A stretch of DNA of 45,623 nucleotides from CAZTPJ01 sp964614515. Lineage in GTDB: Bacteria > Planctomycetota > Phycisphaerae > Phycisphaerales > UBA1924. The stretch is taken from contig CAZTPJ010000026.1 in the NCBI GenBank assembly GCA_964614515.1, forward strand, positions 1 through 45,623. Direction: 5' to 3'. Positions 33,225 to 41,484 of the stretch are shown here, one piece after another; position 1 is the stretch's first letter; each line of letters opens with the position of its first letter. Below the pieces are notes generated by a model. That model searched no databases and was not told the origin of the DNA. It worked only from the letters and a program-made list of their open reading frames with translations. Position numbers and translations under genes: made by a program.

Positions 33225-33389
33225 GAGTGCTGAGTTTTGAGTTCTGAGTGCTGAGTTCTGAGTGCTGAGTTTTGAGTTCTGAGTTCTGAGTGCTGAGTTC
33301 TGAGTGTTTGAAGTGCTGCCCGCCCCACCCCAGACACTCCGCACTCCGCACCCAGCACTCAGCACTCAGCACTCAGCACTCAGCACCCC
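33225..33389. repeat. Inverted pair of heptanucleotide arrays (GAGTKCT / GCACTCA)
   Basis: From 33225 to 33308 there are twelve 7-base units of GAGTGCT, GAGTTCT or GAGTTTT. After a 25-base spacer, 33334-33389 holds about eight units of GCACTCA/GCACTCC/GCACCCA, the reverse complement type. The two arms can fold into a long hairpin. The block fills the space between scpB and the DUF58 gene, ending 14 bases before the latter's ATG. Heptanucleotide arrays of this kind resemble STRR repeats described in cyanobacteria. Confidence 0.9.
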
Positions 33390-33403
33390 CACCCTCACAC
33401 CCG

Positions 33404-34762
33404 ATGATCGCCCTCCCACCCAATCCCACACAACCGCGCCCCACCCGAGCGCGTCGGCGCTACCACCTTTCCACGGCCGGGGCCATGTACGTCGGCGTGT
33501 GTGTGTTCCTGCTCATCGGCGCGGTCAACAGTCAGAACAACCTCCTGTTCGCGGCGCTGGGCCTTGGGCTTGCCGGGCTTGTCGTGTCGGGGCTGGTCAG
33601 CGGGTCTTCGCTTCTGGGTATCGAAATTCAGCGTCTGGACATCAGCGAGTCGGCGGTGGGACGGCCGATGACCATTCGCTACGCCGTGCGCAACACGAAT
33701 CGTTTGATGCCCGCGTTTGGTCTGACGATCGAGGAACTCGGTCACTCCACGGGTGACGCGGATCATCGCGGCGCGGAGATGATCCGCGCGTTCGTCGGCC
33801 ACGTCGGGCCGGGCCAGGGTGTGATGTGCGAGGCGGTCGCATGGCCGAGCGTTCGCGGCGAGTTTCGGCTCAATCGTGTTCGCACGTCCACAACTTTTCC
33901 GTTTGGGATCGCGAGAAAATCGGTGACGGTGTCGCTGCCGCAATCGGCGCTGGTGCTGCCGCTGTCGGGGCGTGTCAAGCCGGGCGTGGTGCGCGGGGGC
34001 GAGTCGCACGCGGTCGAGAACGTCAAACTTCACTCGCGCGTCGGCGCTGACGGCGAGGTGTTTGGCGTTCGCGAGTACATTCCAGGCGATGTGCCGCGTC
34101 ACATCGCGTGGCGCGCCACGGCCCGTACCGGCCGACTCATCGTCACGCAGCGCGTCATGCCGCAGCCGGTGCGAGTGTGGGTTGCGCTTCGACTCTCGGG
34201 GCGCAGCGCGGATGCCCCGCGCGATGAGCAGGCGATCTGCATCGCGGCCTCGCTGATTCGCCGTGCTGCGCGTGAGGGCGTGGGTGTGGGTCTGGCCGCG
34301 CCCGGCGCGGGCATTTCACGCCCGCCGCGCACCGGCCGCTGGCACGCGATGCGTCTTCTCGCGGACCTCGCGCGGTTGACGCCGGCGACGGTCGAGTCAG
34401 CGCCGCTGCGACTTGGACCGCTCGTGGGTGCTTCGATCATCGCGGTTCATGCGGGCGCCGTGGATCGTGCGTGGGCGCCCGCCAACGCACGACACATGCA
34501 CGCCGACGAAGTTCGATCCATCGTCACGCCCGATGAGTTTACGGCCTATCTCTCGTCCGACAGCCCGCGCCACGGCCGTCGCTTCGCCGCGCTGCGATCG
34601 CGCGCGGCACGCGCGATGGGCGCCACCAACCGAGAGCACGACGATTCATCGAACGGCGCCGCGACATCGCACGGCGAGTCCTCGCCCGCGGGCGAACACG
34701 CCGACACACCACGCCCCCCCCTTCGTCCCACCGCACCCACGCGAGGTCGGATGTCACTGTGA
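33404..34762 (+). CDS. Membrane-anchored DUF58 protein
   Basis: The 452-residue protein has two membrane segments near the N-terminus (about 27-44 and 49-66: MYVGVCVFLLIGAV, LFAALGLGLAGLVVSGLV). An extracytoplasmic or cytoplasmic beta region follows, then the DUF58 hallmark FGVREYIPGDVPRHIAWRAT with RTGRLIVTQR. The pair DUF58-TgpA is a widespread gene pair next to MoxR genes. The start at 33404 lies right after the heptanucleotide array, and ATG 33485 immediately before the first membrane segment is an alternative. The last 60 residues are low-complexity, charged and Pro/His-rich. It overlaps the transglutaminase gene by GTGA. Confidence 0.86.
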   Translation: MIALPPNPTQPRPTRARRRYHLSTAGAMYVGVCVFLLIGAVNSQNNLLFAALGLGLAGLVVSGLVSGSSLLGIEIQRLDISESAVGRPMTIRYAVRNTNRLMPAFGLTIEELGHSTGDADHRGAEMIRAFVGHVGPGQGVMCEAVAWPSVRGEFRLNRVRTSTTFPFGIARKSVTVSLPQSALVLPLSGRVKPGVVRGGESHAVENVKLHSRVGADGEVFGVREYIPGDVPRHIAWRATARTGRLIVTQRVMPQPVRVWVALRLSGRSADAPRDEQAICIAASLIRRAAREGVGVGLAAPGAGISRPPRTGRWHAMRLLADLARLTPATVESAPLRLGPLVGASIIAVHAGAVDRAWAPANARHMHADEVRSIVTPDEFTAYLSSDSPRHGRRFAALRSRAARAMGATNREHDDSSNGAATSHGESSPAGEHADTPRPPLRPTAPTRGRMSL

Positions 34763-37023
34763 AACTTGACCGCGCCCATCCCACGGCCATCTTCATTGCG
34801 TCGATGCTCGCGGTGGCTGCGTTCTGCGTGGCGGAACAGGATGCGGCCGTGGCGGCGCTGGGTCTTGGCGGACTTCCGCTGGCCTGGTGGCTTCGTGCGA
34901 AGTGCATGCACTGGTTCGCCGATCCATCAGGAAGGGGTGGCGAAGCGCGCTGGGGGCCGATCGTCAGCGTCAGAACGCAAGTCGCGATTGTGATGAACGC
35001 CATCGCGCTGGCGGCCGTCGCGTACGCGTTTTATCTCGGCCTGCGCGAGGGCGTGCGTGTTGAGCACATCGCCACGCTGGTGGTGGTGTTGATCGTGCTC
35101 AAGGGTTTTGATCGCTTTACGGCTCGGGATTATGGACAGATCCTGGCGCTCGCGGTGTTCCTCGGGATCGCGGCGGTGCTGACGAGCGTGCGCTTTGAAG
35201 TGGGGTTGGTGATGGCGGCGTTTGTGCCGGCGCTGGCGTCGGCGGTGATGCTGCATCAGATTCGCGGGGCGCAGGAGTGGTCATCGCGCGGCCCGCGCGG
35301 ATTGTCGGCATCGACCAAGCCGATGGTGGCCGGTCGCGGCGCAGCGCGACAGTTTCGCTGGCTCGTCGCGGTGAACGTGGTGGGGGCGCTGGCCGGCGCA
35401 ACGGTCGTCTTTCTGCTGATCCCGCGTGGCATCGGCCAGAACGCGTTCGGCGACTGGGGTTCAGCCCCCAGCGGAAGCCAGACCCGATTCACGCCCAACG
35501 TCGAACTCGGACGCGGCGGATTCATCTCCACCTCGCCCACCGTCGTGATGCACGTTGAGATCTCCGACGGCCAGCACCGGCTCGGCGGAACCAACCGCGT
35601 GTATTACCTCAGGGGCAACATCCTCGATCATTACAATTCTCGAGGACGCCGATGGGAACGCGGCGCGGACGATCGTCAGGTCAATGTCGGCCGCGCAACG
35701 GCGCATGCCGGCGAGCGACTTCCCCTGGGGTCAGAGTCAACGACGCCCTTGATTCAGCGAATTACGATCCTCAACGCGGATACCGACGAACAGTTTCTGT
35801 TTCACGCCCTCACACCATCAACCCTTGAGATGGATCGCGAGATCGAAGTACGGCTGGACTATGACACGGGGCGCATCGCGGTTCGTCGCGTGCGCGGCGA
35901 ACTTCGCTACACCGTGCGATCCAGCGAGGTCGAGCGTCCTCACGGACCGCCGACGTATGCCTCTTTCGATTCCGAGCCCATCCGCGAACTCGCCCGGCGC
36001 GTCGTCAGCGATGCCAACGTGAGTCTCACGGCCATCGCGGATGATCCCGCAGCCTGCGCCGCGGCCGCTCGGGCGTTGGAGTCGTACCTGCGCAGCAACT
36101 ACATGTACACGCTGGACATCCTCGCGGCGCCGACGGATGTCGATCCCATCGATTGGTTCCTGTTCGAGGCGAGGCAGGGCCACTGCGAATATTTCGCGTC
36201 CGCGCTGGCCGCGATGTGCCGCAGCGTCGGCATCAATGCCCGCGTCGTCGCGGGGTACGTCGCGGCCGAGTGGAACGAGAACTCCCGCCACTACGTCGTG
36301 CGCGAAAGCAACGCGCACGCCTGGGTCGAAGCGGAACACGGTGCCGGCAGTTGGCGCACCTATGACGCGACGCCGCCGAGTGATCTTGAGCGGCAGCATC
36401 GCCCGACGGGCGGGCTGTTCAGTTGGTTCCGACGCGCCTTTGACGCGATGTCGTACACATGGAATTCGTCGATCATCTCATTTGATTCCGGTACGCGAGA
36501 GCGCCTTCGCCTCTCGGATCGCGGCGCGCGCGGCGACTGGTTCACGCAGCTCGTGGCGATCATCGACAAAGTTCGCTTCGGCGGTGGGCAGATCGTGATG
36601 CGGGCGATCATCGTCGGGCTGGGCGTGTTCGCGGTCGTTGCGGCCTCGGCGTTTCTTATGAGGTTCCTGGTGAACCGGCTGTTGGTGCGGCATGGGCGTT
36701 CGCGGGGCGCAAAGTCCGCTACGAAGGGCGCAAACGCCGCAGTCTGGGCCGTGCCCGCCGGGTTCTATGAGCGAATGCTGCGCATCGTGGCGCTGCGCGG
36801 AGCGGCGAAGCCTGCGTGGCAGCCGCCGATTGCGCACGCGCGAGTGATCGAAACAAGCGATCCGAGCCTTGCGCACGCCCTGGCGCGCATTGCCGACTTG
36901 TTTTATCAGGCTCGCTTCGGCGCCCGCGCCCTGACACCTGAAGAGGTGGCCGAGGCCGAACGCCTCATCGAAACCTCGCGCGTTCAATCCGAAAATGGCG
37001 TAAGGAACAGTCCCCATGCATGA
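34759..37023 (+). CDS. TgpA-like membrane transglutaminase
   Basis: The 754-residue protein has about six N-terminal membrane segments, a large extracytoplasmic region with a transglutaminase-like core, and a late membrane helix (about 615-635) before a cytoplasmic tail. The catalytic triad is in place: C476 in GHCEYFASA, H520 in NAHAWVEA and D536 in YDATPP. TgpA-type proteins are membrane transglutaminases of unsettled substrate, encoded with DUF58 and MoxR. The GTG start at 34759 forms GTGA with the DUF58 stop. The tail contains PEEVAEAERL and a hydrophobic pair typical of the DUF4129 region. Its stop overlaps the start of the PilZ-like gene. Confidence 0.9.
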   Translation: MKLDRAHPTAIFIASMLAVAAFCVAEQDAAVAALGLGGLPLAWWLRAKCMHWFADPSGRGGEARWGPIVSVRTQVAIVMNAIALAAVAYAFYLGLREGVRVEHIATLVVVLIVLKGFDRFTARDYGQILALAVFLGIAAVLTSVRFEVGLVMAAFVPALASAVMLHQIRGAQEWSSRGPRGLSASTKPMVAGRGAARQFRWLVAVNVVGALAGATVVFLLIPRGIGQNAFGDWGSAPSGSQTRFTPNVELGRGGFISTSPTVVMHVEISDGQHRLGGTNRVYYLRGNILDHYNSRGRRWERGADDRQVNVGRATAHAGERLPLGSESTTPLIQRITILNADTDEQFLFHALTPSTLEMDREIEVRLDYDTGRIAVRRVRGELRYTVRSSEVERPHGPPTYASFDSEPIRELARRVVSDANVSLTAIADDPAACAAAARALESYLRSNYMYTLDILAAPTDVDPIDWFLFEARQGHCEYFASALAAMCRSVGINARVVAGYVAAEWNENSRHYVVRESNAHAWVEAEHGAGSWRTYDATPPSDLERQHRPTGGLFSWFRRAFDAMSYTWNSSIISFDSGTRERLRLSDRGARGDWFTQLVAIIDKVRFGGGQIVMRAIIVGLGVFAVVAASAFLMRFLVNRLLVRHGRSRGAKSATKGANAAVWAVPAGFYERMLRIVALRGAAKPAWQPPIAHARVIETSDPSLAHALARIADLFYQARFGARALTPEEVAEAERLIETSRVQSENGVRNSPHA

Positions 37024-38017
37024 TTCTCAAGGCCGGGTGCTGAAGGTCCGATCTCCGCTACCACGCCACTTCATCTCAACCCCAACCCAGCACTCAGCAC
37101 CCAGCACTCAGCACCCAGCACTCACCTCCCCCCCAGCGAGCAGACCCGTGCCGGCCAGTCGTTCCAGAAATATCCGTTGGCGAGACTGCCTTCAGCAGGT
37201 CATGGACCGCAATGGCGGCCTTGAGATCGCGCTGGCACAGTCCCTCGGCAGCGGTTCGCCCTCGGACATCGCGGGCAGCAGCCTGATCTGGCGCGTGCGC
37301 ATCTTGAGCATCACCGATTTTGAAATTCAGGTCGAATGTCCGTCGGCCATGGGTCGCGCTATCGATATCGTCGAGGGCACGCTGCTCGTCGCGGCCATGA
37401 CCATCGGGCAGAACCGCTGGATGTTCCATACGTCCGCGCTGGGCACCAGGCCGCGAACACGCCCCAATGAACCCGGCGTGCTGCGCCTGTCCGCGCCCAG
37501 CGGCGTCGAACGGTGTCAACGCCGAAACTTCTACCGTATCTCAACGACGGAACTCACAGTGCCTCATGTCGAATGCTGCCCCGTACTCGATCCCGCGTCG
37601 GTGGCAGCCGCGGAAGTGGCGAATCGTGCGGCCGCACGCGATGGCGGACGCTCGCTCGCGCGTGCGGACACTGAACTGATCTCGCAGCCGGAAGTCGGCC
37701 CGACGTTCAGCGCGAGACTGGTCAACGTCGGCGGCGGCGGGGCGGGTCTGCTCGTTGATCGCGGGGAGTCATCATCGCTGGATCGTTCGAAACTGCTGTG
37801 GCTTCGCGTGGATCTACGCCCGCACATCGCCACGCCCCTGGGCATGGCCGCGCGCGTCGTGCATACACACCTCGACAGCGCGGGCAACATCTACGCCGGC
37901 GTGGCGTTTGAGTTTGGCAGCAACACGGCCCACCGCGACTTCGTGGTTGAACAGATCTGCGAATACGCCGCCCGCGTGCAGTCCTTGCAAGAGCATCGAC
38001 TGCGCAAGGCGGGGTGA
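37016..38017 (+). CDS. PilZ-like domain protein (possible c-di-GMP receptor)
   Basis: The 333-residue frame has an N-terminal low-complexity stretch, a YcgR-N-like beta domain (about 85-150) and a C-terminal PilZ-like domain. In the latter, RNFYR (170-174) fits the RxxxR c-di-GMP motif. N237-V-G-G-G-G fits the (D/N)xSxxG motif except that the serine is glycine, and GVAFEF is the usual end strand. Residues about 26-36 are encoded by a heptanucleotide array, so the real start may lie downstream, for example GTG 37148. The ATG at 37016 overlaps the transglutaminase stop by eight bases. It likely senses c-di-GMP, but the altered motif leaves doubt. Confidence 0.6.
   Translation: MHDSQGRVLKVRSPLPRHFISTPTQHSAPSTQHPALTSPPASRPVPASRSRNIRWRDCLQQVMDRNGGLEIALAQSLGSGSPSDIAGSSLIWRVRILSITDFEIQVECPSAMGRAIDIVEGTLLVAAMTIGQNRWMFHTSALGTRPRTRPNEPGVLRLSAPSGVERCQRRNFYRISTTELTVPHVECCPVLDPASVAAAEVANRAAARDGGRSLARADTELISQPEVGPTFSARLVNVGGGGAGLLVDRGESSSLDRSKLLWLRVDLRPHIATPLGMAARVVHTHLDSAGNIYAGVAFEFGSNTAHRDFVVEQICEYAARVQSLQEHRLRKAG
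37090..37124. repeat. Short heptanucleotide array (GCACTCA/GCACCCA)
   Basis: Five 7-base units alternate GCACTCA and GCACCCA. It is the same unit as the second arm of the 33.2-33.4 kb array. It lies within the 5' part of the PilZ-like reading frame. Confidence 0.85.
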
Positions 38018-38032
38018 GTCTGTGTTGAGTCG

Positions 38033-38755
38033 CTAGTTGGGGCGGAAGAGTTCGAACCCAAAGCGGCGCAAGTAGGCGTAAAACCCAACGACGCTCAGGT
38101 ACTCGGTGATCGTGGCGGTCTTGTCCGCGTCCAAGGGTTCGATCGCGAGCACGACATCCTTCAGGGCCAGCCCAGCGATGTTCGCGGCGGGCAAGTCGGC
38201 CTGGATCTGCTCGCGAAGCGGGATGCGGCTGAGAGCCTCGTAAACCTGGGGAGCGCGGTCGCGCCAGAATCGCGAAATCTTGTCGGCACGCACTCCGCCA
38301 CGCCGGATGAGGTAGTTGGCTTGGTAAAGGAGAACATCGCGATTGTCAAAGGCATGTTCGGGCCGCTCTCGCAGTCTCTCAACGTATGACTCCAGGCCGG
38401 CGATCTGCGACATCGCGTAGATTGCGCTCATGACTCTCATGGGGGGTTCGCTCGTGTCGCGGGTTCGGTACAGCCGCACGATTCCACTCGCATCGCGCCG
38501 AATACTGGCAACCTTGAATGCGGCCCGCGCGGTTGCGCGAGGATCGGTCCACGCGTCGTGCATCGAAGGCAGTTCTTCGATGCAATCGCGAAGATCCAGT
38601 AACCACGCGCTCATTTCGTTCGTCCACGCCAAGAGCAGCAAAGACTGCGTGGACCACACGCGAAGACACAAGCGTGTGAACGCGGTCACAGTGCGCCGAT
38701 GTCGACACACTTCCGTGGTTTCTGGCGAATCATGAACAGCAACTTGAGTCAGCAT
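38033..38755 (-). CDS. Hypothetical helical protein, unrecognised
   Basis: The 240-residue product is soluble, helix-rich and charged, with no membrane segment, signal or family motif I recognise. Visible phrases include FRKQEAKSM just upstream of the start, LLAWTNEMSAWLLDLRDCIE, VRLYRTRDTSEPPMRVMSAI and YLIRRGGVRADKISRFWRDR. ATG 38755 is supported by a textbook AGGAGG 8 bases upstream and by a -35/-10 pair about 50 bases upstream. The local DNA is less GC-rich than the rest of the window, which hints at acquisition. It is convergent with the PilZ-like gene, ending 15 bases away. Function is unknown. Confidence 0.65.
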   Translation of the reverse strand: MLTQVAVHDSPETTEVCRHRRTVTAFTRLCLRVWSTQSLLLLAWTNEMSAWLLDLRDCIEELPSMHDAWTDPRATARAAFKVASIRRDASGIVRLYRTRDTSEPPMRVMSAIYAMSQIAGLESYVERLRERPEHAFDNRDVLLYQANYLIRRGGVRADKISRFWRDRAPQVYEALSRIPLREQIQADLPAANIAGLALKDVVLAIEPLDADKTATITEYLSVVGFYAYLRRFGFELFRPN

Positions 38756-38768
38756 TGACTTGGCCTCC

Positions 38769-38819
38769 TGCTTCCGGAACTGGAAGCGAAACCCCCACTG
38801 AGCCAGATTACCGGAAGCA
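38769..38819. promoter_or_regulatory. Inverted repeat TGCTTCCGG/CCGGAAGCA around the promoter -10, possible operator
   Basis: TGCTTCCGG (38769-38777) and CCGGAAGCA (38811-38819) are perfect 9-bp reverse complements, 42 bases between arm starts. A third half-site CTGGAAGC lies at 38780-38787. One arm abuts the -10 hexamer. Further upstream GCACTAGAAT occurs twice as a direct repeat (38863-38872, 38898-38907). Confidence 0.45.
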
Positions 38820-38833
38820 AGACTGACTGTCAA
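38805..38833 (-). promoter_or_regulatory. Consensus-like sigma-70 promoter for the 38.0-38.8 kb gene
   Basis: On the minus strand TTGACA (38833-38828) is followed, after 17 bases, by TAATCT (38810-38805). This is the best -35/-10 pair I saw in the window and lies about 50 bases before ATG 38755. Confidence 0.5.
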
Positions 38834-38907
38834 TAGGAATCATGTCAAAGATATGCTGTACTGCACTAGAATAGGTACTATCCCTATGCCAAAGAAAGCA
38901 CTAGAAT

Positions 38908-39236
38908 CGTGAGGAACTATGGCGATGGCACTTGCAAACGCTCGGATGCCCGGTTACTGTGGCAGCGGTAGAGGAGCTTTGCCGACGTCTGAGCTGCTCC
39001 GCACAACGGTCTGCATGGTCAGTGTGCGAAGTCGCTTAACGCTAAGGTAGAGCAGAAGTCGGGTGATTCAGAATGGAGTGATTCCAAGAACGGGCGCCTT
39101 TTGATTGATAAAGCGCTTGCGCGGTGTCTTTCTATCCAGAACCAGTCGTTCTCTACCCGAATCGAGAGCGACGAGTACGAGTCCAGATGCGTTTCGGAGT
39201 CGTCAGAGGAGTCCGACTTCTACGGGAGAGAGAGAG
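38908..39236. other. Intergenic stretch without a supported gene
   Basis: The region is less GC-rich than its surroundings and contains stop codons in the plausible frames. A tRNA-like fold was looked for and not found. It may hold the promoter of the ribbon-helix-helix gene, but no convincing -35/-10 pair stands out. Confidence 0.4.
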
Positions 39237-39290
39237 ATGGATCGTCGAAGCAGGGATGCTCGAACGGTCCAATGGAGAGGAACACAGGTC

Positions 39291-39572
39291 ATGCCGATCA
39301 CCACATTCAAGTTTGACGAGAAAACGGAAGCGAGAATCGAGGCGATCAAAGCCGCGTATCCCGGTTCGTCGAAGAGCGACGTGCTTCGACTGGCGATTCA
39401 AGTCTTGGAGATGGCTCGTCAGGGACAAGCGTCAAATGCCTACGACTTGGCGTTTGTTGACAAGGAAGTCGATGCACCGGGGGTTCGTCGGTATCTGTTG
39501 CCGCTAGATACCGACGATGTGCCGCCCGCCCCACGCTCAAGAGCGCGAAAGTCGCAGGCAAAGGGGGAGTGA
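39291..39572 (+). CDS. Ribbon-helix-helix domain protein (possible antitoxin or repressor)
   Basis: The 93-residue protein begins TTFKFDEKTEARIEAIKAAY, continues with SSKSDVLRLAIQVLEMA and thus shows the beta-alpha-alpha pattern of a MetJ/Arc (RHH) DNA-binding domain in its first 45 residues. The C-terminal half is unstructured and ends in basic residues. RHH proteins commonly repress their own operon as antitoxins, but no toxin partner follows: the next 112 bases before the convergent ATPase gene hold nothing. ATG 39237 with GGGAGAGAGAG upstream would add 18 residues. It may regulate the divergent gene at 38.0-38.8 kb; this is inference. Confidence 0.7.
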   Translation: MPITTFKFDEKTEARIEAIKAAYPGSSKSDVLRLAIQVLEMARQGQASNAYDLAFVDKEVDAPGVRRYLLPLDTDDVPPAPRSRARKSQAKGE

Positions 39573-39684
39573 TTCTGAGTCCAACGTCGAGGCTGCGGGT
39601 GTGAGCTTCCTCACGCACTTTGAAGGTGTGGAGCGCAGGTTGTATGGGGGTCGCCGCACCGTGTCATGTATTGCACGCCCACGG

Positions 39685-41316
39685 CTAACCTTGCCCCGCG
39701 ACGCGATCCACTTCATCCAGCGTCGTCGCGCCTTCGCCGACCAGTCGCCAGCCGGATTGCGCGAGCGTGGTGAACATGCCGGCTTCGATGACTTTCTTCA
39801 TCGCCTGGATGCTGGGGTCGCGCAGGATCACGTCGCGAAGTTCATCATTGACATCGAGCAGTTCAAAGATCGCCTGCCGTCCGCGATAGCCGGTGCGCAG
39901 GCACTTCGGGCAGCCCGTGGCCGTGTACATCGTGTTTTTGCCGCCGAGGAACCGGCCCAGGCGCGTGGCGTCGCCGGGTGAGACGGACACCTTGCGCTTG
40001 CACGCATCACACAACGTCCGCACCAGCCGCTGCGCCAGCACAAGGTCCAGCGAGTTCGCCACGAGATACGGCTCAACCTTGAGGTCAAGCAGGCGAAACA
40101 CGGCCGCGATCGAGTCCTTCGCGTGAACGGTTGAAAAGACGACGTGCCCGGTCATGGCGGCCTGCATGGCCGTGCGCGCGGTTTCATCATCGCGAATCTC
40201 GCCGACGAGGATGACGTCGGGATCCTGTCGCAGGACCGAGCGCAGCATGGATCCGAACGAGTTGCCCTTGCGTTCATCGATGGGAATCTGCGTGACGCCC
40301 TGGATCTGATACTCGACGGGGTCTTCGATGGTGACGACGTTGCGGGCCTCGCGGTCGATCTCGCGCAGGGCGTTATACAGCGTCGTGGTCTTGCCCGAGC
40401 CGGTGGGGCCGCAGACCAGCAGCAACCCGTGATCCTGCTCACACACGACGCGCACGCGCTTGTGCATGTACGGCGGCAGGCCGAGTTCATCAAGCGAATG
40501 CGGCACGCCGACTTGATCGAGCACGCGCACGACGAGTTTCTGCCCGAAGACGCTCGGCGTGAACGAACAGCGAAACTCGACGCGGCGATCGGGGAGTTTG
40601 GCGGAAAAGTGCCCATCGAGCACGGCGTCGCGCCCGGCCGTCTTCATCTGACACGCGGTCTTGATGATGCCCTGAGCGAGCGTGCCGACCTGTGGGGGCA
40701 TCTCGACGACGGGGACCATCTGCCCATCGACGCGCATGCGCACGTTGAACTCTTCGCGCTTGGGTTCCATGTGGATGTCGGTGGCGCGGGCCTTGAACGC
40801 CACTTGCAACAGCAGCCGCAGCGCCCGCTGGCCATCGGCCTCGCCTTCGAGCGCGGAAGAATCCTGCCCGGCCGCGTCGATCACGCCGATGGCGATCTCG
40901 CCCTGACCCTTGGGCGGCAGTTCCATCAGCACATCGCGCAGGTCCTTGACCCAGCGCGATTCCCCGACGGCATCCTTGACGGCCGCGCGCCTGGTTCCTT
41001 CGGGTGGCGCTTCTTCGGCGATTACGGCCCACTCGTGCCCGCCGATGCGGATGACATCGCCGGCTTCGAGGAACGCCTCGGCAAGGAGTTTCTCGCCGTT
41101 GACCTTGGTGCCGTTGGCCGAGCCGAGGTCGAGAATGGTGAAACGGCCGTGGCCGTCGGGCTTGATCGCGGCGTGATATCGGCTGGCGCGTTCATCCTTG
41201 AGTCGAATGACGTTGTCGGGGTGACGGCCAATGGTGACCGGCTCATCGCGCAGGGTGATCGACTTTCCCTGCCAGCCCTTGGGCTTGAGCACCAACGTCG
41301 GTAAGGCTGTACGCAT
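39685..41316 (-). CDS. FHA-domain fused GspE/PilB-type secretion ATPase
   Basis: The 543-residue protein starts with an FHA domain (about 8-100) showing VTIGRHPDNVIRL, SRYHAAI and LDLGSANGTKVNG, the phosphothreonine-binding signature. The GspE/PilB ATPase core follows: Walker A GPTGSGKTTT (303-312), an Asp box around VVTIEDPVEYQI, Walker B-like DPDVILVGEIRDDETA and the HAKDS His box. A four-cysteine zinc site is present at C436, C439, C469 and C472 (CDAC, CPKC). It would power pilus assembly or type II secretion. The FHA domain takes the place of the usual N1/N2 domains. No other pilus or secretion genes are adjacent. Confidence 0.9.
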   Translation of the reverse strand: MRTALPTLVLKPKGWQGKSITLRDEPVTIGRHPDNVIRLKDERASRYHAAIKPDGHGRFTILDLGSANGTKVNGEKLLAEAFLEAGDVIRIGGHEWAVIAEEAPPEGTRRAAVKDAVGESRWVKDLRDVLMELPPKGQGEIAIGVIDAAGQDSSALEGEADGQRALRLLLQVAFKARATDIHMEPKREEFNVRMRVDGQMVPVVEMPPQVGTLAQGIIKTACQMKTAGRDAVLDGHFSAKLPDRRVEFRCSFTPSVFGQKLVVRVLDQVGVPHSLDELGLPPYMHKRVRVVCEQDHGLLLVCGPTGSGKTTTLYNALREIDREARNVVTIEDPVEYQIQGVTQIPIDERKGNSFGSMLRSVLRQDPDVILVGEIRDDETARTAMQAAMTGHVVFSTVHAKDSIAAVFRLLDLKVEPYLVANSLDLVLAQRLVRTLCDACKRKVSVSPGDATRLGRFLGGKNTMYTATGCPKCLRTGYRGRQAIFELLDVNDELRDVILRDPSIQAMKKVIEAGMFTTLAQSGWRLVGEGATTLDEVDRVAGQG

Positions 41317-41407
41317 GACTCCCTTTCAACCACCCAAACCCGGCCGAGGCTGCACCGGCCGCAGGGGATAGTTTACGGGGGGTCAGGGGTCGGGGGGAGT
41401 TGAGCGC

Positions 41408-41445
41408 GAAGGGGCGAAGGGGATGAAGTCCGCGAAGCACAAGGG
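41408..41445. repeat. CGAAG-rich dispersed repeat fragment
   Basis: The segment contains GCGCGAAGGGGCGAAGGGG and CCGCGAAGCACAAGG. It resembles a second segment at 42322-42365 (CGCGAAGGCGCGAAGG...CGAAGGTCACGAAG). Both are intergenic and probably belong to one repeat family. Confidence 0.5.
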
Positions 41446-41484
41446 TGGGGTCACGCCTCACGCGAGATGAGTCATAGGCGCAAC

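Noticed and set aside
33225..33389. CRISPR array
   Set aside because: Units are 7 bp and tandem without unique spacers, arms are inverted, and no cas genes are near.
38045..38070. GTTCGAACCC, a tRNA T-loop-like string
   Set aside because: It is the coding end of the 38.0-38.8 kb gene; the flanks cannot form a T-stem or acceptor stem and no D- or anticodon arm was found.
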